64,000 nucleotides of DNA from Flaccisagitta enflata (GCA_965153355.1 OZ231128.1:46996001-47060000), one strand, 5' to 3'; numbered from the stretch's first letter, positions 10,269-19,791 are shown. Program-made: numbers and translations. Notes: generated by a model from the sequence alone, not told the origin.

Positions 10269-10523
10269 TGGCTATCCGAACCTGTCTCATTATGGGATCA
10301 GATTCCGGCTTTTCAAAAATTGGCACGGTTTGCCCGTAATATGCCTCTTTCAAATGCCGCGGCCGAACGCATGGTTAAGAGAACCGTTGATTTTGTTAAT
10401 TATGGTGCACATGGTGAAGAAGACTTTCAAGCTGTTTTGCAAACTGTTGGTGCATCAATTCAAAGGGTTCCGTCTCGTAAGTCAAAAAAGGCATTGGCCA
10501 AAGCATATGGTCATTCGAAGTAA
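10269..10523 (+). pseudogene. Transposon protein C-terminal fragment, hAT-dimerisation-like
   Basis: An open frame in the centre of element B encodes SLWDQIPAFQKLARFARNM, PLSNAAAERMVKRTV and FQAVLQTVGASIQRVPSRK, ending at TAA 10523. The arrangement of a Leu/Ala-rich helix, a short N-[AS]-x-x-E-R motif and a basic tail resembles the C-terminal dimerisation region of hAT transposases and related transposon proteins. No N-terminal part is present, so it is a remnant; the catalytic core is absent. Family assignment is tentative. Confidence 0.35.
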
Positions 10524-11224
10524 GCAGTCTGTTCAGAAATGTTTGATAGGTTTGCTACTGCATTGCTTTTAAGATTAATCCTAGTGATGTTTAGGTATTC
10601 CTTTGATTCAGAATTACCTCATTTGCATTTATTCATGTGAAAACGGAAAGAAAAGATAAAGACAAGAATGAAATATCCTAAACAAGTTTTGTTGTTCCTT
10701 TCCTGATAGGTATGCTACAAGCCCACCAAAATGGCCTTTTCTTGAGCCAAAAGTGACCAAAACAACAACACATGATCAATTCGCCATGACTTAAATCTTT
10801 GAAGTTTTGTCAAATCTAAAGGCAAAAATATGCAGACATGCTGATTGCAAAACTGGTTAGCTCATGAATTTTGAGTCAAATTTGAGACTGGAGGTGAGCT
10901 CATTTTTGGTCATTTCCTTAGTGACTCCAAAAGAGGGTGTCTGTCCGTCAGAAGGAAGATACAAAGGAAGGTCCGTTACACAAGATTTTGGATGATCAGA
11001 AATTGGCCAAAACAGTGATTTCTGAGTATCATAGCCCCTGCTCATTCAATATACAGCCCCTGACCATCTGTATGACTGCCCCTGCCCATCTTCATTCTGA
11101 CCCTGCCTACCCGCAAGCAACTGCCTAATGGCTATGTACCCAGCATCGGTAAAACCAAAATTTTCTATATAACAGTAGAATTCGACTTTTTACACCTGCT
11201 TTGAGAGTCAGTAAAATTTTTTGG
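10524..11224. other. Unique centre of element B, no gene recognised
   Basis: AT-rich sequence between the inverted arms. A short stretch, GCCCCTGCCCATC around 11080, echoes the CCCCTGCCCACC word of the F3 family, but no F3 ends are present. Confidence 0.4.
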
Positions 11225-12682
11225 AGGCCGAATCGATCAAAAAATTTTCAAGGATAAGCTAGAGCATCAAAAAATCTTCAATTTGGTCACCAATTTTTTT
11301 AAAAATTGATTGATGCAAATTTGAGATATAGTGAAACACGTGACAAATGTCCAATTTTCCCCATATTTTGTGTTGCAAAAAAGCTCTCATGAGCCCCACC
11401 TTTAAAACCCTCTCAAATCTTTACAAAAAAAGATGGAAACACGCGGATTGCACCACTAGTTAGCCTTTGAGCTCTAGTTTAATAATCTAATGGATTTTAC
11501 CTTTGATTTCAAAGGCAAAATGGCCAAATTTAGAGCTAAAAGTGACTAAAATAATGAAAAATCATCATTTCACCATACCCTTGTATCTTTGAAGTTTTGT
11601 AAAATCCAAATTCAGAAGCAAATAGACATGCCGATTGCACCACTGATTAGCTCTTGAGCTGTAGTTTGATTTGCTCATGGATTTTAAGTCAATTTTCAGT
11701 TTGTAAGTGGCTTAATTTTTCAACGAAAAACAACCTAAATGACATGAAAATTTGACTTTTTTCACCTGCTTTGAGAGTAAATAAATTTTTTTTGAGGCCA
11801 TATCGATCAAAATTTTTTCCAGAACCAGTTAGAGCATCAAAAACTCTTCAATTTGGTCACCAATTTTTTAAAGATTGGTCCATCCAAAGCCGCGATATAG
11901 TGAAAAACGTGAAAAATGTCCAAATTAACCCCAAATTTCATGCTGCAAAAAAACCCTCTCAAGCCCCATCTTTAAAACTCTCTCAAATCTTAACAAATAA
12001 AGATAAAAACATGCGGATTGCACCACTGGTTAGCTCTTGAGCTCTAGTTTAATAATCTCATGGATTTTAGGTTCGATTTTAAAGGCGAAGTGGCCTAAAT
12101 TTGAGGCCAAAGTGACCAAAATTGGACATTTTCCCAACAACCACCTATTACACATGATGGTAAAACCAAAACCGTTACTCCAGGGAAGGTAGAAAATCCT
12201 TAACAAGACCTGAAATTGCTTTTTGATACAATAAAGTACCAATTTAATCGCGAGCCGGCCTTCCCCTATGAATATGGGGGCATAACAGAACGTCTGCCCA
12301 GCATTGCCTTTATTTTATAAAAAAAAGTAAGGTTGGTGGCGCCCTTAAGTAAAATCAATCAAATAGCAATAAAAAATGGCACACCTTGATGTACAAAGCC
12401 AATCCCTACAGGTACCACTTTGTTTGGTACAATTAGAGCTAAAAATAGAACTAAAAATATTATAAAGAATAGAGATATTTTGTAATGGCTATTTTCATTG
12501 ACAAAGCATTGTACACTCCCAAAAGTTGCGGACATGTGGGCTGAGGCAGTATAGTAACAAGGCCTGTTACACAGCTACCCCAGTCACATGTGGATGGGCA
12601 GGAGCAGTGAAAGAAAAGGTCACTGGAGCATTTGGGCAGGCGGGTTAGCTCAAAAAGCTCAAAAACGCCAAAGAAATAGATA

Positions 12683-13135
12683 GTCGCAAAGGCAATAGAT
12701 GGTCAGCGGTACCTGTGCCCTGCTTAAGTAGGTCGAGCTTGAAATTAAAAGGGGAACAGGGCAGCAGCCCTGAAGGGGTCGATGACCTATGCTTTCACAC
12801 AGGGGAATTTTCTCCTTCTTCTCCTCCTCCTCCATCCCCCCTGCCCCAACCTCCAGGCCCATATCTCAGCCTCGAGGCCCATATCTCAGCCTTGAGGCCC
12901 AAATCCCAGTCTTGAGGCCCAAATCCCTTGCGGCTGGGATTTGGGCCTTGAAGATGGGATTTTGGCCTTAAGATAGGATTTAGGCTTATGGGTTGAAATT
13001 TGGGCCTCAAGACTAGGATTTGGGCCTCAAGGCTGGGATATGGGCCTGGAGGTTGGGACGGGAGTACAAAGGAGAAGGAGAAAATTCATTGACCCCTTTG
13101 GGGCTGCTGCCCAAAAGGGGATCAACCAAACGACC
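12683..13135 (-). repeat. F1 shell element inside element A (GGCCCAAATCCCAG core)
   Basis: It starts with TAGTCGCAAAGGCAATAGAT and TGGTCAGCGGTACC, then AGGGCAGCAGCCCTGAAGGG, GATGACCTATGCTTTCACAC and a pyrimidine tract. Next is an array of about 20-bp units (CTCGAGGCCCATATCTCAGC), which flips orientation near 12945, and finally CCCCTTTGGGGCTGCTGCCC. The same parts occur at 24776, 34312, 42326 and 63739. Confidence 0.7.
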
Positions 13136-13812
13136 AACCGATGGATGGACAATCAATACAGGATGGATTGCATCGCACGCAACTAAAAAACTGCTTAAAT
13201 TTTAAAAAAGTTTCCAGTAAATAAACAGATGGATAGACAGACAGACCAATAAAGCAAGTTCTAGAGTTGTGTGTCTGACACAAAAAACATTAGTTATGAT
13301 GCTATGAGAAATCTGGGGTCTCTTTAACAAAACTATGAAGGCTATGAAGGCTTAAGGAAAACTATGAAGGCAAAATACTTTCTTGGACACAGTTGTTTTA
13401 TGTCATTCATAATTTAGTAAGAGCATCTTGAATTGATTCAAAAACAATATTGGATACTTGGCCGGTAAGCAGGGGCAAAGACATCATGAACCTATAAAAA
13501 TTCTATGGCTAAATTTGTATCATCCAAAAAATCAAGCAACTGACTCACAAACATATGAGCATTCATATCAGGTATACATATACGATAAAAAATTCATTTT
13601 CTTAGCCCAGATTTAAGTCCATTACCTAAAATAAGTAGTTGAGTATATCAAAAAAAAATATTTTAAAGCCACAATTTCAAGGATCCAGATTTAAGCTGGA
13701 GTATCTAAATTTTTCTCCCAAAAGTATCCAGATTAGTAGCCAGGATCTAGATACCTTTTCTAGTATCTAAGCACCCCTAAAAAGTATCCAGATCTGGATC
13801 CTAGGTATCTAG
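13136..13812. other. Right arm of element A, no gene
   Basis: AT-rich, no coding signal. The last 120 bp carry clustered AGTATCCAGAT and TAGATAC words that mirror the left subterminal region. Confidence 0.5.
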
Positions 13813-13825
13813 TTTGGCGACCGAG

Positions 13826-13833
13826 CCCACATG
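13826..13833. repeat. 8-bp target site duplication, right copy (CCCACATG)
   Basis: Identical to 8871-8878 and directly adjacent to the right terminal inverted repeat of element A. Confidence 0.9.
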
Positions 13834-14797
13834 GTTGTCGGCAGAGAGAAACACTAAGAGGCGACTGACGCTGAAGCAGGTTCTGCTCCAGCCTTCTGGT
13901 GTAGTCAGAGATCGTGTTGTTAGACAATTTAGCCCAATTAACAGAGGTCTGAGAATCCGTTTGATTTTGAACCGTATTCGGCGGCTGAATCTGAAGCCTG
14001 ATGTTCATCAAGATTGGAAGATGATCTGAACAATTATCGCCATCATCAAGTATCTGATGGTTATGACTTGAGCCATCGAGAAATGATTTGCTGACTATAA
14101 AATGATCGTTGAATTTTTTTTGATCCAAAGAATCATGACGGTATGTGTATCGAGGCGCTGAGATAAAGCTATCACAATATGCAAATGAGTATTTTGTCAG
14201 TAAATCACTCCACAAAGGATCAAATGGAGATTCGCCCTTAAGTTCCGTGTTTAGATCACCTCCTATCACAATTTCATGGTGTGGATGATCTTCTATAAGC
14301 AATTCGATCATTGAGATTGCATCAATTGTATCATTCATGCATTGATCCCGTTTGCTCGCATTGTAAAATGGCATGTAGACTGAGATGAATAAGATGATGC
14401 GATCCGAAGAATTCAACTCTACCGCCACAACACGCTTGTGTTTATAGTTAGACACAGGTCTTATAAGATGATTCAGATCGGGAGACCAACAAATAGCTAC
14501 TCCTCCATATGGGCGACCTCGATAAATCCCAGAAGAGACACTATCTTCCATGCCAGAATGAGCAACATATTGACAGTTAAGTTGCTGTAACTTTGATAAA
14601 TGGAACTCGCTGAGCCAGTGCTCCTGTAACATCCAGATGCCTTTGTATGAACTGATGCAGTCTTTGGCATACTGTGACGAGGTTGAGAAGCCATGGAGAT
14701 TAAAAGACGCAATGGTCACATCCTTTTCACTTGAAATCGAGGCAGCGAAAATAAGGGTGACAAAAATGAGAGAGAAGAGGGAGCTACAATGAGCCAT
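13834..14797 (-). CDS. LINE ORF2, N-terminal part: endonuclease
   Basis: ORF2 starts at ATG 14797 (overlapping the ORF1 stop at 14784-14786). All motifs of the exonuclease-endonuclease-phosphatase fold used by LINEs are visible: SFNLHGF (14720-14690), LQEHWLS (about 14632), GGVAICWSPDLN, VYMPF, GGDLNTE (about 14262) and SDHLPI (about 14030). It nicks target DNA to prime reverse transcription. The first 25 residues (MAHCSSLFSLIFVTLIFAAS) are strongly hydrophobic and look like a signal peptide or membrane anchor, odd for this protein. The frame is cut at the CCCACATG duplication and continues in phase at 8878. Confidence 0.9.
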
Positions 14798-16319
14798 TTT
14801 CGCCGCCGGTGGCGACATTGGGATTTGCTTTCTTTTTGAGCTTGACCCAATCTGCGACTTTAACGTGCTGAGGCCAAATAAGAGGTGATTTTGCTCGCTC
14901 ACCATGTTCACGGGCGACGCGAACTTTGGCGGCTTTGGTGCCCTTGATTTTGGAATTGAGAATAAACACATCTCGAACTTCTAATCCGTGCTGGTGTAGA
15001 TGAGCTCTGACCTTGTCAGCTGTGACTGACTCACTCAGCCTAGAGACCGAGATGTCCCAGAAATCGCGAACAATGGGAGGTACTCCTTCCAAAAGATCAG
15101 TGTTCTTTTTGTCTGCCTGACCGGTGACTGGAATTATTTTTCTTTTGTCTCGGGCAGTGACCAGATTCCAAGGTCGATCACGAGATTTGGTTGCCGAGGA
15201 ATAAGATTTTCGAGTGTCTGGAGTTTTGAGCGAAGGAGCTGCGTTTTTGTTGACAGCTGCCGCTGTTGCCGCTGCAGCCGTAGACGCCGCAGACGCCGCA
15301 GACGCCGACTCCTGTTCAGTTGTCACAGCAGGTGATCCCGCTGAGATACCCGTGGACGGCCTCGTGGGCGAAATCAGTCGATCCGGCGCCGCCGACGCCG
15401 CCGATGCCGCCGAGAGCGCCGCCGAGAGCGCCGCCGAGAGCGCCGCCGAAGAAATATTCGAGGTTTGGGACGCCGCCGCCGCCGAGATTGACGACGAAGT
15501 AGACGTCGATGAGGTAGACGACGATGAGACAGACGCCTCTGCGATTGTAGGCGAGACAGACGGCACCACCGAGACTGGTGGCGAGATAAGTGGCGCCGCC
15601 GAGATCGACGCCGAGATACGCGGCGCCGCTGAAATTGACGACGATGAAACTGTCGCAATTGGAATGACTGGCGCCGGTCCAGGAAGAACTGGCGGAATTG
15701 ACGCCGTTGAAACAGCTGAGAGATGGATGCCTGAAGACGCCGATGAAAACAACGCCAATTCTGGCGCCGAATCGAGTCTTTGACGAGGAACAAACGAAGG
15801 GAGAGTAGCGTCTAATCTCCGCTTACGTGGATTGTCAAAGTCAATTGGCGTGTCCGACGATTCTGATGGCAATCTGTCGTGAATCGCGGTTAGTGATTCG
15901 GTGACAGACTCTAGTTGAGACTGAAGTACAGTATTCTGTTCTTGTAGTTTGATGATTGATGAGATAAAAAACTGCAGGTTGTATTTGTCGGCGTTGACAG
16001 ATGGTAAACGGGTTGGATCTGCCGCAACAAATTGGGTTTGAAGCTGACCGCCACGTTCAGTGTCGACAATTTCCCAAATGTCAATAATGTCTTTGGCGAC
16101 TTTGGATTCCACGTTTTGGCCGATGCGACTCTTCTTAGAAGAATTGATGGCGTCCGAGATGTGGCATTTTTCACATACAGAAATGAGAATTTGTTTGGCC
16201 GTGATTAATTCATCCTTGGAATAGGAATCCAAAAGACTGGAGTTGAGATTTTGACGGTTGAGTTTGTCAAATTGCGACGAGACGAAACATAGAATTTCAT
16301 TCACTGTGTAAGGTTCCAT
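14784..16319 (-). CDS. LINE ORF1 protein (RNA-binding, coiled coil)
   Basis: A complete 511-residue frame begins MEPYTVNEILCFVSSQFDKL. An N-terminal helical region is followed by a likely coiled coil (IIKLQEQNTVLQSQLESV, near residue 125), a long Ser/Ala/Pro-rich disordered middle (about residues 185-350), then a C-terminal domain with VPPIVRDFWDISVSRL and VRAHLHQHGLEVRDVFIL that resembles the RRM-like or CR1-type ORF1 C-terminus. The tail is Lys-rich. ORF1 proteins coat LINE RNA. The reverse strand of its low-complexity middle also gives long open frames, which are shadows. Confidence 0.85.
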   Translation of the reverse strand: MEPYTVNEILCFVSSQFDKLNRQNLNSSLLDSYSKDELITAKQILISVCEKCHISDAINSSKKSRIGQNVESKVAKDIIDIWEIVDTERGGQLQTQFVAADPTRLPSVNADKYNLQFFISSIIKLQEQNTVLQSQLESVTESLTAIHDRLPSESSDTPIDFDNPRKRRLDATLPSFVPRQRLDSAPELALFSSASSGIHLSAVSTASIPPVLPGPAPVIPIATVSSSSISAAPRISASISAAPLISPPVSVVPSVSPTIAEASVSSSSTSSTSTSSSISAAAASQTSNISSAALSAALSAALSAASAASAAPDRLISPTRPSTGISAGSPAVTTEQESASAASAASTAAAATAAAVNKNAAPSLKTPDTRKSYSSATKSRDRPWNLVTARDKRKIIPVTGQADKKNTDLLEGVPPIVRDFWDISVSRLSESVTADKVRAHLHQHGLEVRDVFILNSKIKGTKAAKVRVAREHGERAKSPLIWPQHVKVADWVKLKKKANPNVATGGENGSL

Positions 16320-16421
16320 GGTTGATCGTATGCGAGATAAAAAGATTGATTTGTTGAAAAAGTCTGACCAGCGAGGAGAGATGCATGACCATTAGAAAAA
16401 AGGGTGCGAGAGAAAAGTATC

Positions 16422-16430
16422 CCTTTTATA
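16422..16430 (-). promoter_or_regulatory. TATAAAAGG box about 100 bp upstream of LINE ORF1
   Basis: The minus strand reads TATAAAAGG 103 bp before the ORF1 ATG. It is positioned like a core promoter for the LINE, although most LINE promoters lack TATA. It may equally be host intron sequence. Confidence 0.35.
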
Positions 16431-16440
16431 GTGACCAGAC

Positions 16441-16781
16441 AATTGAACCACTCCGTGACTCGATTCCAAGACTTAACGTTAAGGCTGAGCTTCTGACTTG
16501 TTCAAAGGCCTTGTAAAATTTCGCCTCCGAATGATATCTTTTATGATAAATAAATTCAAACGAAATTCAAACAAAATTTTTACTGCACTAAATACTCCGG
16601 TAATTTCTGCCACAATTTTACTCTAAAGTTTCAAGTCAAAATTTTCATGTCTTCAGCATGGAATTACATTTCTGTAAAGTCGAGTTACATTGCACATTCA
16701 GTCGTTGGTGGTAAAAAAAAAAACCGATAGTATAAAAAACGCCAATATACAAATAAGCTCAAAAAGCTCTACCACGCCTAC
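16441..16781. other. Intron sequence, no feature
   Basis: AT-rich DNA between the LINE 5' region and the exon 8 donor; no open frame or repeat recognised. Confidence 0.5.
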
Positions 16782-16942
16782 CTCACGTCCGAACTTTCCA
16801 ATTTGTGCAAAGGTGACGGAACCAGTTTGGTATCTGCGACCATGGCTTTCATAAACGGGCTGGTTTCATTATCGACGTCCGTTTCAACCATCACCGTCGT
16901 CGTCTTGTTTTTATCAATGTTGGTCGCATCGTTTTTGCTATT

Positions 16943-16992
<50 letters not shown>

Positions 16993-17131
16993 CGTCGTCT
17001 TGTTTGTCCTCCTCCTCTTCTTCCTCTTCGTCGATGCCGTCTTCTAAAATAGTGCGGAACATTTTTTCTCCGTCTTCCATTTCTTCTTCTGGTGGCGCCA
17101 CCAACTCTTTCTCCAAATTTTGGAACGGCAC
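16782..17131 (-). CDS. Transporter exon 8 (acidic, poly-Asn loop segment)
   Basis: Acceptor CTATTCTCCACAG before GTGCCGTTC at 17131 and donor GTGAG|GTAGGC at 16781 bound 350 bp (phase 0 in, phase 2 out). It encodes VPFQNLEKELVAPPEEEME, an eight-residue Glu run, 17 consecutive Asn encoded by AAC repeats (16938-16990) and a neutral C-terminal part. If translation ran through the donor it would stop three codons later, so this could also act as an alternative terminal exon. The Asn run is a coding microsatellite and is probably length-variable. Confidence 0.75.
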
Positions 17132-17189
17132 CTGTGGAGAATAGGCAAATTTTTTTTTTAATTTTTGTGAGGCGATAATTAAAGGGCAA

Positions 17190-17560
17190 GGTCATACAAG
17201 AATGAGGTCTTCCTCTGAAAAAAAAAACAGAAAAAACAAAACAAAACAAAACGAAATATCAACAACGTCAGCCATTGTGCCACCACGTCAGTCGTCATGG
17301 CAACTTACCATATCTTACATGCTGTTCATGCTCATTTACTACCCCATCAGCAATGATTTGAAGGCTTATCAGACATCTCACACGCTGAGCAACTGCTCGT
17401 CGTGTCACTTATATCATAGCAGCATCGCTTTAAATGCTCATCGTGTCAATTATCATAGCAGCCGAAAGACAAATTGGTTTTTCTTTGCAGAAAAAAAAAC
17501 CCAAAACGAACTTTCTTCAAAGTCGGCTGTGCCGTAGATGCTCAACATGCAACCACGTCA
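17190..17560. other. Intron segment with short repeats
   Basis: Contains AAAAC repeats (17220-17255) and two copies of an ACGTCAGTCATCATGGCAAC word (about 17285 and 17555) that precede two tracts of the exon-junction minisatellite. No coding signal. Confidence 0.4.
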
Positions 17561-18034
17561 GTCATCATGGCAACTTATCAACTACAATACATTTACTACA
17601 CCATCAACCATGATTTGAATGCTCATCATACATCTTACATGCTGAGCAAATGCTCATCGTACACATCAGCCATACTGAGTAAATGCTCATCGTGTCAGTT
17701 ACCACATCAGCCTTACAGAGTAAATGCTCATTGTATCACTTACCACATAAGCTATACTGAGTAAATGCTCATCATCATATCACTTACCATATCAGCTACA
17801 CTGAGTAAATGCTCATTGTGTCACCTACCGCATCAGTCATGCTGATTCAATGCTCGTCATGTCAATTACCACATCGGCTTTACAAAGTGTATGCTCATTG
17901 TATCACTAACCACATCAGCCATACTGAGTAAATGCTCATCGTGTCACTAACCACATCAGCCATACTGAGTAAATGCTCATCGTGTCACTTACCACATCAG
18001 CTATACTGAGTAAATGCACATTATATCACTTACC
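17300..18034 (-). repeat. Minisatellite of about 41-bp units carrying an exon end and 5' splice site
   Basis: On the sense strand each unit reads roughly ATGAGCATTTACTCAG, TATGGCTGATGTG and GTAAGTGACACG. The 3' end of exon 7 (18035) is itself such a unit. At least nine units in good register lie between 17690 and 18034 with 41-44 bp spacing, and more diverged ones extend to about 17300. Full GTAAGT donors occur at 18034, 17993, 17788 and 17744; others are GTTAGT, GTAACT, GTAGGT or GTAATT. Confidence 0.8.
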
Positions 18035-18229
18035 ACATCAGCCATGCTGTAAATGCTCATCATGCTGATGGTTGATTGTCTCCTTTTCCTAGTGGATTCG
18101 GGCAAATGGGAGTCTTCTTTGGAGTCAATGGAAACACCCGAGAGTCGATTTGAGACGCCGGAAAGTCGGTTGGTCAAGTAGTGCGTCTGCGGCGCCGGTG
18201 AAAGACGACGCATCCGCTTCACCAAATCC
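18035..18229 (-). CDS. Transporter exon 7 (loop segment), two possible acceptors
   Basis: The donor is GTG|GTAAGTG at 18034. The acceptor may be AAAAAAG before GATTTGGTG (exon start 18229, 195 bp) or CGCCGCAG before ACGCACTAC (exon start 18187, 153 bp). Both keep phase 0, so the 42-bp difference would be an in-frame alternative. The shared part encodes THYLTNRLSGVSNRLSGVS, an internal RLSGVS repeat, then KRRQSTISMMSIYSMADV; the RRQST word is a typical basophilic kinase site. The last 27 bases are the founder of the adjoining minisatellite. Confidence 0.75.
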
Positions 18230-18289
18230 TTTTTTGTTTTGTGCGCAGAAAAAGAATTGATGTTTACATAAGTAATCAAAGTCATATAA

Positions 18290-18484
18290 AGACAAGTGAC
18301 GCGGGATCACACTATCGTTGCGGACGGGTGGGCAGGGGCGTCCAACCACCATACACACCCCACACATACACAAAAACATCTTAAACGATCGTTTTCCAAC
18401 TTTCTGACTCATGCTGACGGGCCAATGGACCAATGGACCAACGGACAGACAAAGCCTCTTATAGCGTTGCGTGTCCGCGACTAA
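18290..18484 (+). mobile_element. F3 (Helentron-associated-like) element
   Basis: The 5' end AAGTGACGCGGGATCACACT is followed by CGTTGCGGACGGGTGGGCAG, a (GGAC/CAAT) repeat tract, GACAAAGCCTCTTATAGCG and the terminal hairpin GTTGCGTGTCCGCGAC followed by TAAA. The parts and order match about thirty other copies in the window. Confidence 0.7.
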
Positions 18485-18539
18485 ACACCATCGTAATCTT
18501 TATGTGATTGATGAGTATCACACATGCGCTGACAAAACG

Positions 18540-18840
18540 AACGAATGAATGAATGAATGAATAAATATATAAAGAAATAAAGAAATAAAGAAATAAAGAA
18601 ATAAAGAAATAAAGAAATAAAGAAATAAAGAAATAGAGAAAAAATGAAATAAAGAAAGAAAAAAAGAAAGAAATAAAGAAAAAAACAAAAAAGATATAAA
18701 GAAAGAAAGAAATAGATAAAGAAATAAAAAAGAAATAAAGAAATAAAGAAATGAATAAAGAAATAAAGAAATAAAGAAATAAAGCAATAAAGAAATAAAG
18801 AGATAAAGAAATAAAGAAATAAAGAAATAAAGAAATCAAC
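18540..18840. repeat. (AAATAAAG)n-type microsatellite
   Basis: AAATAAAG and AAAG units with interruptions over about 300 bp in the intron between exons 6 and 7. It begins with (GAAT)n. Open frames here are artefacts of the repeat. Confidence 0.9.
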
Positions 18841-18890
18841 GGCAATGACGGATGAAATATCAATGAACTCAGTCATAACCATCAGCTCAC

Positions 18891-19106
18891 CGCGTCTCTT
18901 TCTCGGAAAGAAGTCGATCTAAGTTTGACTCCTCTGTTTCCAAGGGCGGAAGAGGAGACGTTGCTGCCCGGAATCGGCGGCAGGTTGGCCTCAGAATCCA
19001 CGCCGTTGGCGCCGATTGCAGCGCCACCGACACCACCGCCGCTGAGAAGTCGCTGCGACGCTGCACTCGCAGTTCGAGCGCTTTCGCTTCGTTTTATCGA
19101 TCGACC
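18891..19106 (-). CDS. Transporter exon 6 (loop segment)
   Basis: Acceptor ATCTTCCTAGCAG at 19107 and donor GCG|GTGAGC at 18890 bound 216 bp, phase 0 at both ends. It encodes GRSIKRSESARTASAASQRL, a Gly/Ala-rich stretch, LPPIPGSNVSSSALGN and VKLRSTSFRERDA. Several Arg-x-x-Ser sites suggest a phosphorylated cytosolic loop. No domain is recognised. Confidence 0.8.
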
Positions 19107-19139
19107 CTGCTAGGAAGATTAGAAGATATAGACGCCAAC

Positions 19140-19432
<293 letters not shown>

Positions 19433-19433
19433 C

Positions 19434-19548
19434 CTTAAAATGAGTAGAGCGGTTGCCGGACATTGAAATGGGGTTTCCGTTTTCAGCAATTCCTTCAGCA
19501 ACGTCAAAACCAACTACTGGAGGACGACGAATTTGTTCAGTGGACGAC
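19434..19548 (-). CDS. Transporter exon 5 (loop segment)
   Basis: Acceptor TCTGACTATACAG at 19549 and donor AAG|GTCTGT at 19433 bound 115 bp (phase 2 in, phase 0 out). It encodes SSTEQIRRPPVVGFDVAEG and ISMSGNRSTHFK. The reading frame is fixed by the junction with exon 4 (AG plus G gives Arg). The donor is weak (GTCTGT) and lies against the AAC/GTT microsatellite. Confidence 0.75.
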
Positions 19549-19609
19549 CTGTATAGTCAGAAAAAGCAAAGAAAGAATGAAACATTAGACAGCGGACAGG
19601 GAAAAAGAA

Positions 19610-19734
19610 TGAGAAAGAAAGAAAGAAACAAACAAACAAACAAACAAACAAACAAACAAACAAACAAACAAACAAACAAACAAACAAACAATCAAACAAA
19701 CAAACAAAGAGAGAAAGAAAGAGACAGAAGAAAA

Positions 19735-19791
<57 letters not shown>

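Larger units (their letters stand above)
9287..12296. mobile_element. Element B: nested foldback DNA element with about 1-kb inverted arms
   Basis: The ends are CAGACGTTCTGTTATGCCCC and its inverted copy (to 12296). The flanks carry an 8-bp duplication, CCCAGCAT, at 9279-9286 and 12297-12304. The arms run about 9287-10272 and 11225-12296 and are highly similar. Each arm contains two diverged copies of a roughly 550-bp unit, recognisable by GTGCAATCCGC / GCGGATTGCACC and by CACCTGCTTTGAGAGT. A unique centre (10273-11224) holds a transposase-like fragment. An 8-bp duplication and a CAG start fit a hAT-type element. Confidence 0.85.
8879..13825. mobile_element. Element A: 4947-bp non-autonomous DNA transposon with 13-bp TIRs
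   Basis: Perfect terminal inverted repeats CTCGGTCGCCAAA (8879-8891) and TTTGGCGACCGAG (13813-13825) are flanked by an 8-bp duplication. Subterminal regions on both sides carry several GTATCTAG and GTATCCAG words. Eight-base duplications are typical of hAT and a few other superfamilies; the TIR start CTCGG does not match the common hAT start, so the superfamily is open. About 3 kb of its length is a second nested element (9287-12296) and about 450 bp is an F1 shell repeat (12683-13135). No intact transposase is present. Confidence 0.85.
6830..16440 (-). mobile_element. Two-ORF non-LTR retrotransposon (LINE), interrupted by a DNA element
   Basis: ORF1 (16319-14784) and ORF2 (14797-13834 plus 8878-6981) lie on the minus strand in the order expected of a LINE with an apurinic-type endonuclease and reverse transcriptase. 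ORF2 overlaps the ORF1 stop by 14 nt. The short 3' region has a 35-bp T tract (sense) and an AATAAA signal at 6855-6850. The exact 5' and 3' ends and target duplication were not found. RT and endonuclease motifs resemble the CR1/L2/jockey side of the LINE tree, but the clade is not certain. It sits in sense orientation in a 10-kb intron of the transporter gene. Confidence 0.85.

Noticed and set aside
15214-15783. Plus-strand open frame of 189 codons opposite LINE ORF1
   Set aside because: It is the antisense of the Ser/Ala-rich GCC/GCG repeats of ORF1; the ORF1 frame is longer, complete and has the expected protein features.
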